Below, in pieces: positions 13,001 through 24,221 of a DNA stretch of 64,000 nt. The position numbers and the translations under genes are program-made. The DNA is from Pestalotiopsis fici W106-1. Its lineage: Eukaryota > Ascomycota > Sordariomycetes > Amphisphaeriales > Sporocadaceae. The notes beneath the pieces were generated by a model. That model saw only the letters and a list, made by a program, of their open reading frames with translations, was not told the DNA's origin and did no database searches. Within the stretch, counting starts at the first letter, position 1. Every line of letters begins with the position of its first letter. The DNA lies in contig NW_006917091.1 in NCBI RefSeq assembly GCF_000516985.1, positions 6,425,521 through 6,489,520 on the forward strand. The letters are read 5' to 3'.

Positions 13001-14220
13001 TCGCAGCATGCCCGGTCGGCAACTTTAAAATGCGGGCGGCTGCAACGGCAACAGACCATCGGTTCAAGCACTGCATTGCAGGCACCAGCTCTCCCTCCCT
13101 CTCTCTCTGCTTGAAGTTTGAGCTTTAGGAGAAGGCGGATTGGTGGATGGTCTCCCATTTATTCATGGGCCACTTGTTTGGGAGTGCGGGTCGTGTGTGG
13201 AATATATTAGATGCCCCTTCATTGACTGGCCGCCATGGTCGGGGCCAGGGAGTGGATTGACCTCCATGCGGCTGTGCATGATTTCAGGGACCAAGTTGAT
13301 GGCGTCAAGCCTCTACATCTTGAGTTACCCCCCAATCAGATAGCCATTCTCTAAATAACACTTGGATCGCTTCATTGTATGCATTCTAGATGAGAGACAG
13401 TGAAGAGCGAAGCAACAAAACAAAGTGAGACAATTGAACTGGCGAGATCGGTCTGTGCAGAGTGCTACCGGTGGACATTATGTCAGATTCGAGCATAATT
13501 GCGAACATTGAAGACATCTTTCTAACAGAGTACGTACATACTTTGCAGGTCGACAGGTATCTTTCCAACGATGGGCTGGGCTGGAGCCCATCCCTGACCG
13601 TTTGTATTCTAGTAATTCCAGAAAATATCCAAGGCGATACAAGCACACATGGCCCATGGTAGTTTGGTGCCATGTGTCGTTAGCTCTTTCGAAGTTCGAG
13701 TCGACACCTTAAGTGAGTCAGTGGCACTAGCAACTACTTACACAGTACCTAGACACACTAGATAGGCGCTATATCTTTGGGAACCTCAGATCATCCGGAG
13801 CGCACGTTCCTCCCTACCTTAGCCCTATCAAATGCATCTCGGACTTTCAACACGCGTCGCACTTATCGCGTCTCAACTCGGAAGCACGCGCTGCCAACCC
13901 GGCCGTTGCTGAAGGTTTTCCATTGTTTTGCATGTCACCCGGTCATTGATCAGGTTGCATTTTGTTTATCATACACAGCGTGGGATGTCACCCTTGTGCC
14001 GCGAATAGGAACCCTTTCCCCTTGTCAGGTTGACTGGCAGCAATGCAAAACCCACATGGTAGTACGATAAAGCGAGCCAAACTGCACCTAGCGCTTGGGG
14101 TATACTATAAGTCATCTTCAACTAGCTCCTGGCACCGTAACAACACCCCAACCCAATATCAAAGGTAATCTCCTATTGGTGGTCAGATGTCGCAACAAGC
14201 ATTCTGTTCGCTTTCTCAGT
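10045..14220. other. 4.2-kb divergent intergenic region (RhoGEF / TERT)
   Basis: Upstream of both the minus-strand RhoGEF and the plus-strand telomerase gene. No coding region is recognised. The first 600 bp are G/T-rich on the plus strand, as expected of a pyrimidine-rich 5' leader of the RhoGEF transcript. TAGGTA/TACCTA words recur (for example 10684-10693, about 10712, 10951, 11006, 11650, 11923, 12540, 13746). Immediately before TERT no clear TATA box is seen. A 97-codon frame at 13777-14070 looks random and is not called. Confidence 0.6.
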
Positions 14221-17200
14221 ATGCCTCCTTCGAGGAAACGGGTTCGTGGCAAGGCGGACGAAACAGTCCAAGAGCAGCCTCGGAAGAAGGTCATCAAAAC
14301 GGGACAGAGGGCAACGAGCACACCCCCCGAAATCAAGCATGCCGTGATTAACCAGTACTTTGCTCATGTCCTGTCCCTACGCGACTACATACTTGGGAAA
14401 CTCCCTGCTACGTCGAGGCTCAGGAGGAAGAAAATCGCCTCTCTTGGTTCGTCTTCATCTACGGACGCCGAGATCCATGACCTGGAGCAGATTCTGGGTT
14501 CGCTACTCGACACGACGCTTGTAGGCTACAAAGAAAGACCAGAACAGCCAAGCCATACACCAGACAACCGCCGTCAGCAATGGACAAACTTTACGCAAAA
14601 AGGGGACGATTCCCACGTCACACTATCCGATGGTCTTGCCGGTGCAGCTTTCTCCCAAAGCGAGGTATGCTCTCTTATCATATTTGCGTCCAGGGACCTA
14701 CTTGTGCTGACTCCGCAGTAAAGATAGTAGACTTTGTGATTTGGCAGCTCTTCTCCCGTTGCAAGAATCATAGTGAGCGACCTGAGCATGTGCTGTGTGA
14801 TGGGTTTCGAAGGGATCCCAACCCAGGGAGATTGCAATGTCCACGGATGGATCAGTCGATACCGGGTGTATTCTCGCTGCATACAAACCCTCAGGTTCAG
14901 GCCCTGAAGCTTGACCCTTGGCCCCAACTGCTCAAGCTGCTGGGAAACTCTGGCGACGTCATCATGATGGACTTGTTGCTGGACTGTGCAGTCTTCACCT
15001 CCCTAAACGGTGGTAGGCGCAATTATCGCCAACTCAGCGGTAAGTTTGATACCACGGCTGATACTGCCCCAGCAGCTCACATCTTAGCCAAGGAATCCCA
15101 TTGCCCAAGATACCGATAGTCGATACTTGCATCAAAACTCTTGAGTACATTGGCAAGGCGCCATCCGAGATTACCTTTGTCCGCAACCGCATGATGTATG
15201 CCAGAGCCGCATTGAATGCTCGTGGACTCGTACAATTTGGCATGAGGCACATTCGTATGTGAATTGCTCATCAATCAATTGATTCGCCATATCAGTACTA
15301 ATAAGGTGCGAGCAGATGTCTTGAATCGGTCGCCATATACACAGCCTGATACCCAGGTCAATGCTTCTTCTGATGGAGATGAGACGGGGCCCAAAAATCT
15401 TGTCAATACTCGCAGAGTGATGATGTATATGTTCCCGCGGCAATTTGGTCTACACAACGTCTTCACTTCCACTGTTGATCGCAGGGAGACCGCTCAACGG
15501 TTGAAAGACTACACTTTGCGAGAACAGGAGATCAATACCAAGTTTGGCGAAAAGGACGTCCGGATTCCAAAGCGGCTGAGAGGCGATGCAAAAGATCTTG
15601 TTCAGAAGTTGCAGATACTTCACTTGCGATGCTCATATTCCAAATTATTGCAGCACTACTGTCCAGTATGTTGCTATCTTCCCCATGACAATTCAAACTA
15701 ATACCGTTGCAGGCCGCGGAAGCCTCTGGGGTACAAGTTTCGTCCCAAGTCAGTCACAGCAAGGGCCGTAAATCTACGCAAAACTCCAGTGGCCGAGCCA
15801 CGCAGAGCCTTAGCAAAGTAGTATTCACTACAAAGTCTGACAAGGCAGCACGATATACCTCGATAACAGAGCTGGCAACTTCGCCGGCCGAGGTCTCTGC
15901 TTTCTGTCAAGCAGTGATCGCGAAACTACTTCCGAATGGCTTTCTTGGGGCAGATGACGTTTGGAAGCACAATCAACGCCTGCTTCTCCGCAAGGTTGAT
16001 CATTTCGTCCGTTTGAGACGTTTCGAGAGCATGTCCCTTCACGAAGTCATGCAGGACATGAAGGTAGATGCAAAAGTTGAGATTCACGGTATCTGGCTGA
16101 CTAACTTGCAACAGATCACCGAGATCGAGTGGCTTGCGCCTCAGCATCTCATGGTGCACAAAACATCGCAGACTGACATTCGCAAGCGAACCGAGCTCTT
16201 TTCTGAATTTCTATACTATGTTTTTGATTCAATTCTGATACCCCTACTTCGAAGCAACTTTTACATCACAGAGTCCAATACGGACAAGTACCGATTATTT
16301 TACTTTCGTCACGATGTGTGGCGATACGTGGCCGAACCTGCGATGGCCGCTCTAAAGGTGAAAATGTTCGAAGAGGTGAACCTAGACGAGGCGAACCGAC
16401 TGCTAGACTCGCGACAGTTGGGCTTTAGTCAAGTTCGATTGCTGCCAAAGGGCACGTCTTTACGGCCCATTATGAATCTTCGAAAAAAGATGCTGAAAAG
16501 GGGGAACAAGACATTATTGGGTTCAAGCATCAATACACTGCTGAAGCCTGCCCACACCATCCTGCAGCTCGAAAAGGTGAGTTCATCCATGATCAAGATA
16601 ACATACAAATACTGAACAAGAACAGTTGCTAAACCCAGCTAAACTGGGTTCGTCCATGACCTCCGTTGGCGATGTCTACATGCGTCTAGCAGCCTTTAAA
16701 TCATCTATAGGCTCACAATCTGGTCCCCTCTTCTTTGCAAAAGTGGATGTACAGTCTGCATTTGACACGATACCGCAAGCTGCAATAGTCGGTCTTCTGG
16801 ATTCGATCCCCCAGCGGCGTGGCTATCAGATAGCCAAGCACATTGAGATGACAAACAACAGCTCCAGCGAGCTCCTAGCCCCGACCGCAGCGGGAAAGTC
16901 GAGTAAGCCGAGGATAAAATGGCTTTCGACTGCTATGAAGCATAGGGGCTCACAAGCACTCCTGGAATATATCGAGAGCGACCCGGCGCTAAAGAGAAAC
17001 AACACTGTTTTCATTGAAGACGTCTTCAAGAAGGACTTTGATACGAGCTCCATCCTGCGACTCGTGGCGTCCCACATTCAACAGAATCTCGTCAAGATTG
17101 GCAAAAAGTTCTTTCGGCAAAAGGAAGGCATACCACAGGGCTCCATCCTATCCTCGACATTATGCAACTACTTCTACGCCGACCTGGAGATCCACGTACT

Positions 17201-18056
17201 GAAATTTCTCGACTCGGAGGACTGTCTCCTGCTCCGACTCATTGACGATTTCTTGCTCGTGACCACGGACAAGGCCAAGGCCACCCGTTTCGTCGAGGTC
17301 ATGCACGCCGGCGTGCCCGAGTACGGCGTTGTCGTCAATCCGGCCAAGACGCTCGTCAACTTTGACCTCGACTTTACCGGCAAAGCAACTCCCGTCCCCA
17401 GGATCGGCCGCGGCTCCACAGGGTTTCCTTACTGCGGCGCGCTGATCGACACGGCCAGCCTCAACGTGTCCAAGGACCGGCGGCCGCGACGCGCACCGAA
17501 CAATATTACAGAAGCAGCAGCGGCGGCGGCGGCATTTTCATCGTCGTCATCATCTATCTTCAACTCGCTGACTGTCGAGTACAACCGCGCTCCAGGACGT
17601 ACCTTTGGGCGCAAGGTCCTCAACGCCTTCAAGATCCAGTCACATCTCATGTACCTGGACACGGGTCGCCTGAATGGTGTGGCGACGGTGCTCTCGAACC
17701 TGCGTGCCGCGTTTGCCGAGACGGCCACCAAGACGTGGGCGTACACGCGGTGCCTCCCACCCAAGGCGCGGCCGTCTCCGTCTCTCGTGATTCGGACTCT
17801 CCGCCGTCTCGCCGACGTGGCGTACCTCGTCGCCACCAGTCGGGCCCGCCGGGCGCGATATCCGGGCTACACGTGCGATGTCCGCAAGATCGAGGTCATG
17901 TGGTTGACGTACTCGGCGTTTGCCCAGGTGCTTGGCCGGAAGCAGAGTAGCTATGGCCCCGTCCTCGAGTGGCTGCACAATGAACTCAACAGGCTGGGCG
18001 CCATGAAGGATATACGTCGGGGACGAGTCGCTCATGTAACCGAGAAAGTTGTGTAG
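14221..18056 (+). CDS. TERT: Telomerase reverse transcriptase
   Basis: Catalytic subunit of telomerase: a nuclear reverse transcriptase that copies the telomerase RNA template onto chromosome ends. Seven exons (14221-14664, 14724-15039, 15093-15254, 15316-15665, 15713-16063, 16115-16576, 16626-18056) give 1171 residues. Visible in order: a basic N-terminus (MPPSRKRVRG), the IVDFVIWQLF segment, RHIHVLNRSPYT, the FPRQFGLHNVFTS block, T motif SLHEVMQ...ITEIEWL, RT motif 1-2 region around KGTSLRPIMNLRKK, motif A KVDVQSAFDTIP, motif B' EGIPQGSILSSTLCNYF, motif C LLRLIDDFLL and motif E FPYCGALID. Catalytic aspartates are D736, D902 and D903 in this model. Introns 1 and 2 end in AAG, chosen because the upstream CAG or TAG breaks the frame; intron 5 is 51 bp and free of stops. 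A 20-residue Ala/Ser insertion follows motif E. The 3' third is markedly GC-rich. The gene is not beside a telomere repeat. Confidence 0.97.
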
Positions 18057-18278
18057 TCTGCGGGCTGCGGGTAGTGCCTTTCCAGAAAGAAGAACTGTCA
18101 AATATTTCTATTTGAAAGCGTAACTGCAAAGGATTTATAGGAATGCATCCGAGTGAATTCTAGGTAACTGCCTTCAGTATCTAGCATGAGTTATACTGCG
18201 CCCAACGCCATGCAAGTAGTGGAATCCAAGAGAAGCCAACTCGACCCGATATTCATACAGTGACTTTTACAGCCACCT

Positions 18279-20441
18279 TTACAAGTATTTGAGTTTTCGT
18301 GTCGCAAAAATCGCCACAGTCGCACTCATTGCGCCAATAAACAGGCATATCGAAATGGCATTAGGTCCGTCAGCGGCAGGGGTTTTCTTTGACTCATCAT
18401 CTTGTCCTCCGCCATGAAGGTCGGGATGTGTTCCTGGGGCGAAAATGGCAAACACGATCGTGCTGATAAAGGTCCCTATGAACTGCGGTATTGTCGTATA
18501 GATGTTCAGGATCCCGAAGTAGATGCCCGATAGTTCACCTGATGAGCCGCTTTTTGCGTCTCCGTCTGATTCGTCCTGTTCAACAGGTCCACGCTCCAAG
18601 TGCAACGAGGATCGATCATTCATTTCAGACATCTCGACAGAGTCTAGTGGATGATATGATGATGTACCGCGATCGCCGCCACCAACACTTAGTTTGTTCA
18701 CTTCAATGCCCAAGAAAGCAACTGGGGCCCACATCGCCATTGTCCACGGTCTGATGATTTCACAGTTAGTCAAAGTTCTGCCCCGGTAGCTTGGGCATGT
18801 GGACTTACAATCCGCAGATACACACAAGAACTGTTGCGAATTTGAAGCTCGTCGCAAAGGGCGCTAAGAACATGGCGCCGGCAAAGAGAACGTGTCCCAT
18901 CATCCATGCTGTCAATAGGTCGGGCTTGTATCGCTGAAACTTTTCCAGTACATGCGCAACACTTTGTGGTGGCCGCTGCGTGAAGCTCTCGTCTTCTGGG
19001 CTCTTTACTAGCAGAGGCAAAAGCCAAGCACCGATGAATGTGATGGCCGAGTAAATCACCAAGGAAGTGCTGCCAATGCGACCCATATCACCGAGTGTGT
19101 CTTTGGAATCCCTAGCATCATCAGGGACATCGTATCGGAAATAGGTCTCGCCAACCCAGGTGGTTCCGTAAAACAAGAAAGGAAACCATCCAATCCATGC
19201 CCAGAATTGTGCATGGCAAATGGCTCGGATGCGTGGAGGCAAATGGAGGATGGTTGACCAAATCTGGCCAAACACCTTGAGCCTGCCGCCCTCCTGCCGC
19301 GGATCTTTTCGAACATCTACAAGTATCTTCTCTGTCACTGTCATGGCTGTCACGAGTGAAGATGACAAGATGCCAAAAGCAGCGACCACTGTGAGCTTCT
19401 TGAACTGGGTGTCGCCCAGAAAGTCGCCAAAGATGGCGCCCAGATCAACCGCGCCGGCAGCATAGCCAATCATGTGGCCAATTGCAGACAATCTGCTGCC
19501 TTTTTTCACCAATCAGCCAGGTTCATCGGATTCAAAAGGTGGACAGATCTTACTCCATGCTGCTCCATCTTGTTGCTTTGCAATAGGCAAAACATCCACC
19601 ATGAGACTCCTGGCGGCTGACATCACTATATATAGTCAGTCAAGCCCAACAACGTAAAAATTCCATCTCTATGGCACCCTTGCATACCTGCATTGATGGA
19701 AAAGTCCACGGCATAGATTGCCAGGACGGCGACCAAGATTGTAATCGTCTTTGCGGCTTCTTCATCCGATACGAAAAGTCCCACTATTTCTTGCGTGAAG
19801 CCGAGGGCCAAGAGACTGAGCGCAACCACGATAGCGCCAATGACTATGAAGGGTCGACGACGGCCCCATCGTGATCTGGATTCATCTGCAATTGCGCCGA
19901 CAATGGGCTGGACGACCAAGCCCGACAATGGACCAGCGATCCAAACCAAGGAGGTTTTGCTTTTGGTGAGTCCCAGACTTAGTAGGTACGGTGTACAGTA
20001 GGTCATCTCAACTCCCCAGGTAAAGCTATGTGCAACAAGGGGTCAGCTTGACAGCCAGGTTGGTCGCCAGGAAGCAATCGCTACCTACGTTATCCCCAAT
20101 GTGCAAAAGTTGAGCAGTATCATGCGCATGGCATCAGACGAGCCTCGAACAGAGGGCTGTCCTGCCCACTTCGTCATCTCTGCCGGGTTATTTGGATTGC
20201 GCACCCAACCGTCGTCGTCGTCGTCGTCGTTCGGATCGGATGCGCCGTCGCGCGAGGCAGCTTGCTGATGTAGGGTTGGGTCGGCCCAGTCCTCGTCAAA
20301 AGGTTCCCAAGCTTGCGATCCGGTTTCGTCGTCGTCTTCGCCGTTGCGATCGCTGCTAGACCTCGGTGAATGCAAGGCGCTTTCCTTCACTGCATCGCCG
20401 TCTCGAGCGACACCCGACTTTTCCGAAGTTGTAGCTGCCAT
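18279..20441 (-). CDS. Sucrose/H+ symporter-like MFS transporter
   Basis: Predicted plasma-membrane or vacuolar sugar-proton symporter of the GPH/SUT branch of the major facilitator superfamily, related to fission yeast Sut1. Five exons (20441-20089, 20025-19688, 19625-19554, 19499-18809, 18750-18279) give 641 residues with about twelve membrane segments. The SUT hallmark RWGRRRPFI lies after the second helices, and conserved blocks include GVEMTYCTPYLL, INAVMSAARSLMVD, SAIGHMIGYAAGAVDLG and LPWTMAMWAPVAFLG. The N-terminal ~110 residues and a loop after helix 10 are acidic and disordered. The ATG at 20441 is used; an in-frame TTG upstream is ignored. Intron 3 uses an AAG acceptor, because W-S-SRLSAIG restores the family pattern. 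It is convergent with TERT (222 bp apart) and divergent from HIS1. The real substrate could be maltose or another alpha-glucoside. Confidence 0.93.
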
Positions 20442-21705
20442 GGCGAGCAAAGGGAGAGGCAGTGAGACTATGTACTCGGCGGTGCTAACATGAGGGCCAG
20501 ACAGGGGGCTACGTGGAGATGGTAGCGCAGTCCACGCGTTGCTTCATCCCTCAGCTTGGCGTCGGCTCGGTGAAAATAGTTCTATCAAAAAGAAAATAAA
20601 GGTATACAGAATAATCTATTCGAGACTGTGTCGGTGGAACACATGAGGTTGCTATAGCAGGTGATTTGAATTGGTACGTCGGAGGGTGTCAGCCTTGAAA
20701 GGAGTTGCAGCGCGAGCTGGATGGATTGCAGCTTTGGTGTCCTCAAGCTAGGAGTGGCAGGTACAGAGAGAGACAGGAGCTCATGTCAGATGACGTCGGC
20801 CTAAAAAGTGACTGGCTATGTTTGGCAACAGGGCTGACATGTTGAACTTATTTGCAACAACGCTTTAAGACAAAATTGAAATTGGAGGATCTCTCAAGGC
20901 CGAAAGTTCTTTTTACGATTATATTCGAGCAAAAACAGAATGTAATACACGTTCGATGTTGGTACTACAACTATAATGAGATGTAGTGTAGCTACGGTTC
21001 CATTGACGGCCAAAGTGGATCAAATATACATTGGCGAGCAGGTTGCAGATCAGGAACGAGAAGGCTTGCCGGCACCCCTGTAAACGACGCGAGCATTTGG
21101 ATAATACATTTTAAGCTATTCGGGAGTGGAAATGCTCTATCCTTGCGCACTTGCAACAAACAGTTGTGAGCTTACTCATGGGTTTGACCGTCTAGGATAT
21201 ATAATGGTGCAAGGACATTGATCTATCTCCAGACTACCCGGTACGTACATACTGGGCACACATGATCCATGCTGACTTGATGCGGCTCGCGGAAGGCCGG
21301 CGCACTCCGTCTGCCGTTTGGTTACTCATCGGTATGACGCCAATGTCACTAACTAAAGTGCCCCGCTATTGATGAATGCCCATCGAGTCAATGGAGATGT
21401 CCGATACAGGAACGTGGGGTTTTATGCCACAGAATTTTGACGGCCAAACCGCCTTGCAGCTTCACCCGAATCGCGATTGCTCATTGGTTTCTGCCCAACA
21501 AATAAACACTTGAACACCTGGCCCAGTTTACATTGGGGCGATTCTGGGCAATTCCAACCATCTTTATTCTCTTCGCAACCAATCCGTCTTGCTTTGCATC
21601 CCGTCCTACATCTGGCTTTTGCTGAATCAACGTCTTCGTGACACTCTCTCTGCCCCCTCATCCGATCAATTGCGAAGAGACGAACAACTGTATACAGACT
21701 TAAAG
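20442..21705. other. Divergent promoter region, transporter / HIS1
   Basis: 1264 bp between two divergent start codons with no recognisable gene. A TGACTCG word (CGAGTCA on the plus strand, 21384-21390) differs at one base from the CPC1/Gcn4 site that controls histidine genes in fungi; its distance of about 320 bp from the HIS1 start is plausible but a single near-match is weak evidence. Confidence 0.5.
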
Positions 21706-22901
21706 ATGGATTTGGTCAACCAGTACGTATTCGAACACCTTCGGCCAATGCTGTTGCAATTGGTCTCATATCGACCTGGGAGAATTGCCTGGCTCGCTAG
21801 CAAAAGCACAGCAACAGTCATACAGCCTTTGATCAGAAAGAGGAGCTGACTCGATATCGCAATCTAGCTTAGAAGGCCGGCTACTCTTCGCTGTCCCCAA
21901 GAGTAAGTAGAACTTCTCTGCGCGGCTGGAGCGACCTGCCAAACTGACTTTCAATCCTAGAGGGACGCCTCAATGCCGCCACCCTGAACATCCTCGAGGG
22001 CGCCGACATTCAGTTTAGACGCGAAAACCGTCTCGACATTGCACTTGTCAAGAACCTGCCCATCGCCCTCATCTTCCTCCCCGCCGCTGATATCCCAACA
22101 TTCGTGGGCGAGGGTCGTGTGGACCTGGGAATTACTGGATATGACGTGGTGCAAGAGCACGATGCCGGTGTGCGGTTAGTCTACAAGAAGAGAAGGTTCT
22201 CAGGCGAGATTACGCCTGAGGAGGAGAGCGCAAAGACTGCCCTCACTGGTTGCGAGACCATTTTGGATCTGGGTTTTGGTGCCTGCAAGCTGCAAGTCCA
22301 GGTTCCCGAGAAGGGCGCTTATGTCTCTTCCAAGGACCTCATTGGCAAGAACATTGGCACCAGCTTTGTCCACCTGACGGAGAAGTTCTTTGCCAGCTTG
22401 GAACGTGAGGCAGGCGAACCCAGTGGTCTCGACGGCAAGATCAAGACCAACATTGTTGAGTTGAGCGGCAGTGTCGAGGCAGCTTGCGCGCTGGGAGTCG
22501 CAGATGGCATCGTGGATCTGGTCGAGTCTGGCGAGACAATGAAGGCGGCTGGCCTCAAGGCCATTGACACTGTTGTCGAATCCAGCGCCATCCTCATCAA
22601 ATCCAAGTCGCCCAGCAACCCCGAATTGGTCGACCTCATTGCCTCTCGCATCCGTGGTGTGATTGCAGCAAAGAAATTTGTCCTTTGCCAGTACAACATC
22701 CAGAGAAGCTCGCTAGCAACGGCCACAAAGATTGCTCCCGGAAAGCGTGCCCCTACAATCACTTCGCTTGATGAGGAGGGTTGGGTCGCCGTAAGCGTCA
22801 TGGTCGAGAAGAAGCAGATTGCTCTGGTCATGGACGAGCTGACAAAAGTTGGCGCCACCGACATTTTGGTGCTGCAAATTGCCAACACGCGGACAGACTG
22901 A
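21706..22901 (+). CDS. HIS1: ATP phosphoribosyltransferase (histidine biosynthesis, step 1)
   Basis: Catalyses condensation of ATP with PRPP to phosphoribosyl-ATP, the first committed and histidine-inhibited step of histidine synthesis. Three exons (21706-21722, 21868-21902, 21961-22901) give 330 residues. The first coding exon is only 17 nt and the second 35 nt, but together they rebuild the conserved start MDLVNHLEGRLLFAVPKKGRL. Core blocks are ADIPTFVGEGRVDLGITG, the PRPP-binding segment near SGSVEAACALGVADGIVD, and the C-terminal HisG regulatory domain ending in ATDILVLQIANTRTD. It is the long, self-regulating form (no HisZ needed). Intron 1 (145 bp) holds another TGACTCG word at about 21847. 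Amino-acid starvation control by a Gcn4-type factor is expected from the family, not shown here. Confidence 0.97.
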
Positions 22902-23556
22902 TTTGGCGCATAGGCGCTTTGCTTACAACTTTAGACATACCCATAGTTTGTTGGAGACTATTTATCTCAGGAAATCCGTTATAACAATCAGAATGGAAAG
23001 GCGCATGTCGGCTCTGGCAATTGATTATGAATTTCACTTATTGAGTGACTCTGTGACTGCTGTAGATGTGACTGTTTGACAAGACATTTCAGCATGCCTC
23101 GGCAATCTTGGAATACACATGAAAAATAGGCCTCAGATGTGATGCCATATTTAGGTGTCGAGATCTGCAATTTACTTGCTTAGTACATTTAAAAGAAGGG
23201 GGAGAATAGCGCGATCTATTTCTACTGCCAGAAATAGGTACAAGGCGCAAAGCGCTATCGTAGATTTGATTTAACGTTTTGTCGGATCGTTTTCCGGGAA
23301 AACACGAACCCGCAGCATAGACGCGCACTCTAAAACTAAGAGCATGCTGCTATTGGTGTGTTGGGGCTCCAGTCTGACGTCTACCCAGGCAGGATCACTT
23401 GCATGTACCTGAAGATCTTCAGCCTCTGAGCTCATGGCTAGAGCTTCTGCCAATTGAAACTCCGAGTCGGAACCAATCTGTCATTTGGGGATTTTCTGTG
23501 AATCTTCCTCACGTTGCTCAGCTCGAAAACTATCCAAAACTTCATCATTTGCAGTC
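22902..23556. other. Intergenic, HIS1 to small membrane protein
   Basis: 655 bp in tandem orientation. It should contain the HIS1 3' UTR and the promoter of the next gene. No coding potential, strong repeat or clear regulatory site was recognised. Confidence 0.5.
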
Positions 23557-24221
23557 ATGGCTTCCAACACCACCACCAAGCCGGCCGCGGCGGCTCACCC
23601 GCAGACGAGAGAAGATGAACATTCTGCCCTCTATCGCGTAAGTCTGGCGAGGGTGAGAAGACATGACCACTTCGGCTTCTTCGGCATTGGGCATTTCCCA
23701 TCCCACGACCTCACGTATTTCTCGTTCTGTTTTGCAAGATGTCTACTTCGCGTTTTCCCATATCCTGCCCCAATGGAGGGAGCTATTACTGGCAAACTTG
23801 CAAAGCTGTGTGTATATGTATACTAATCAACTGACGACAGCGCATCATGACACCCATCAACTTTGTCACCTTTCTCGTGTCGCTGTACCTGGTGGACTAC
23901 CACTACAACAGCAAGCGCGAGCACACGCACGACCACAACAAACGAGCCAGTCGGCTGCCGGGCTGGCTGCATTCCCTCTTGTTCAAGCCTCAGCCCTATG
24001 CCTGGGTCGGCGGGGGCGACAGTTCGGCGGCGCCCCCCAACCAGGACGACAAGAACTGGTATTATCACACCAAGCAGAAGAAGCTCATGAAGATGGAAGC
24101 GGCCGCGGCCTTTGAGATGAGGCGAAGCGTCACCGTGGCGCTTGTGTTCATAGCCGTTGGGGCGGCTTGGGGGTTGTCCAGGTTGTTGGCGGCGGCGGCG
24201 AGCTGGTGGTGGAGTGTATAG
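23557..24221 (+). CDS. Small two-helix membrane protein, function unknown
   Basis: Two exons (23557-23637 and 23841-24221; 203-bp intron with GTAAGT donor and CTGACGACAG end) give 153 residues. I do not recognise the family. The N-terminal 25 residues are polar and Thr/Ala-rich. A first hydrophobic segment follows (PINFVTFLVSLYLVDY), then a basic, His-rich stretch (SKREHTHDHNKR), a conserved-looking aromatic block (FKPQPYAWVGGG, KNWYYHTKQKKLMKMEAAAAF), and a second helix near the C-terminus (VTVALVFIAVGAAWGL) ending in Trp-rich WWWSV. This looks like a small organelle or ER membrane protein with both ends on the same side. An AATAAA lies at 24229-24234, just past the stop. The ATG sits in a good context after GCAGTC. 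The gene is supported by splice signals and composition, not by a known family. Confidence 0.7.

Noticed and set aside
13777..14070. 97-codon frame upstream of TERT
   Set aside because: It has no motif and no splice link to the TERT frame, and TERT has a good ATG of its own at 14221.
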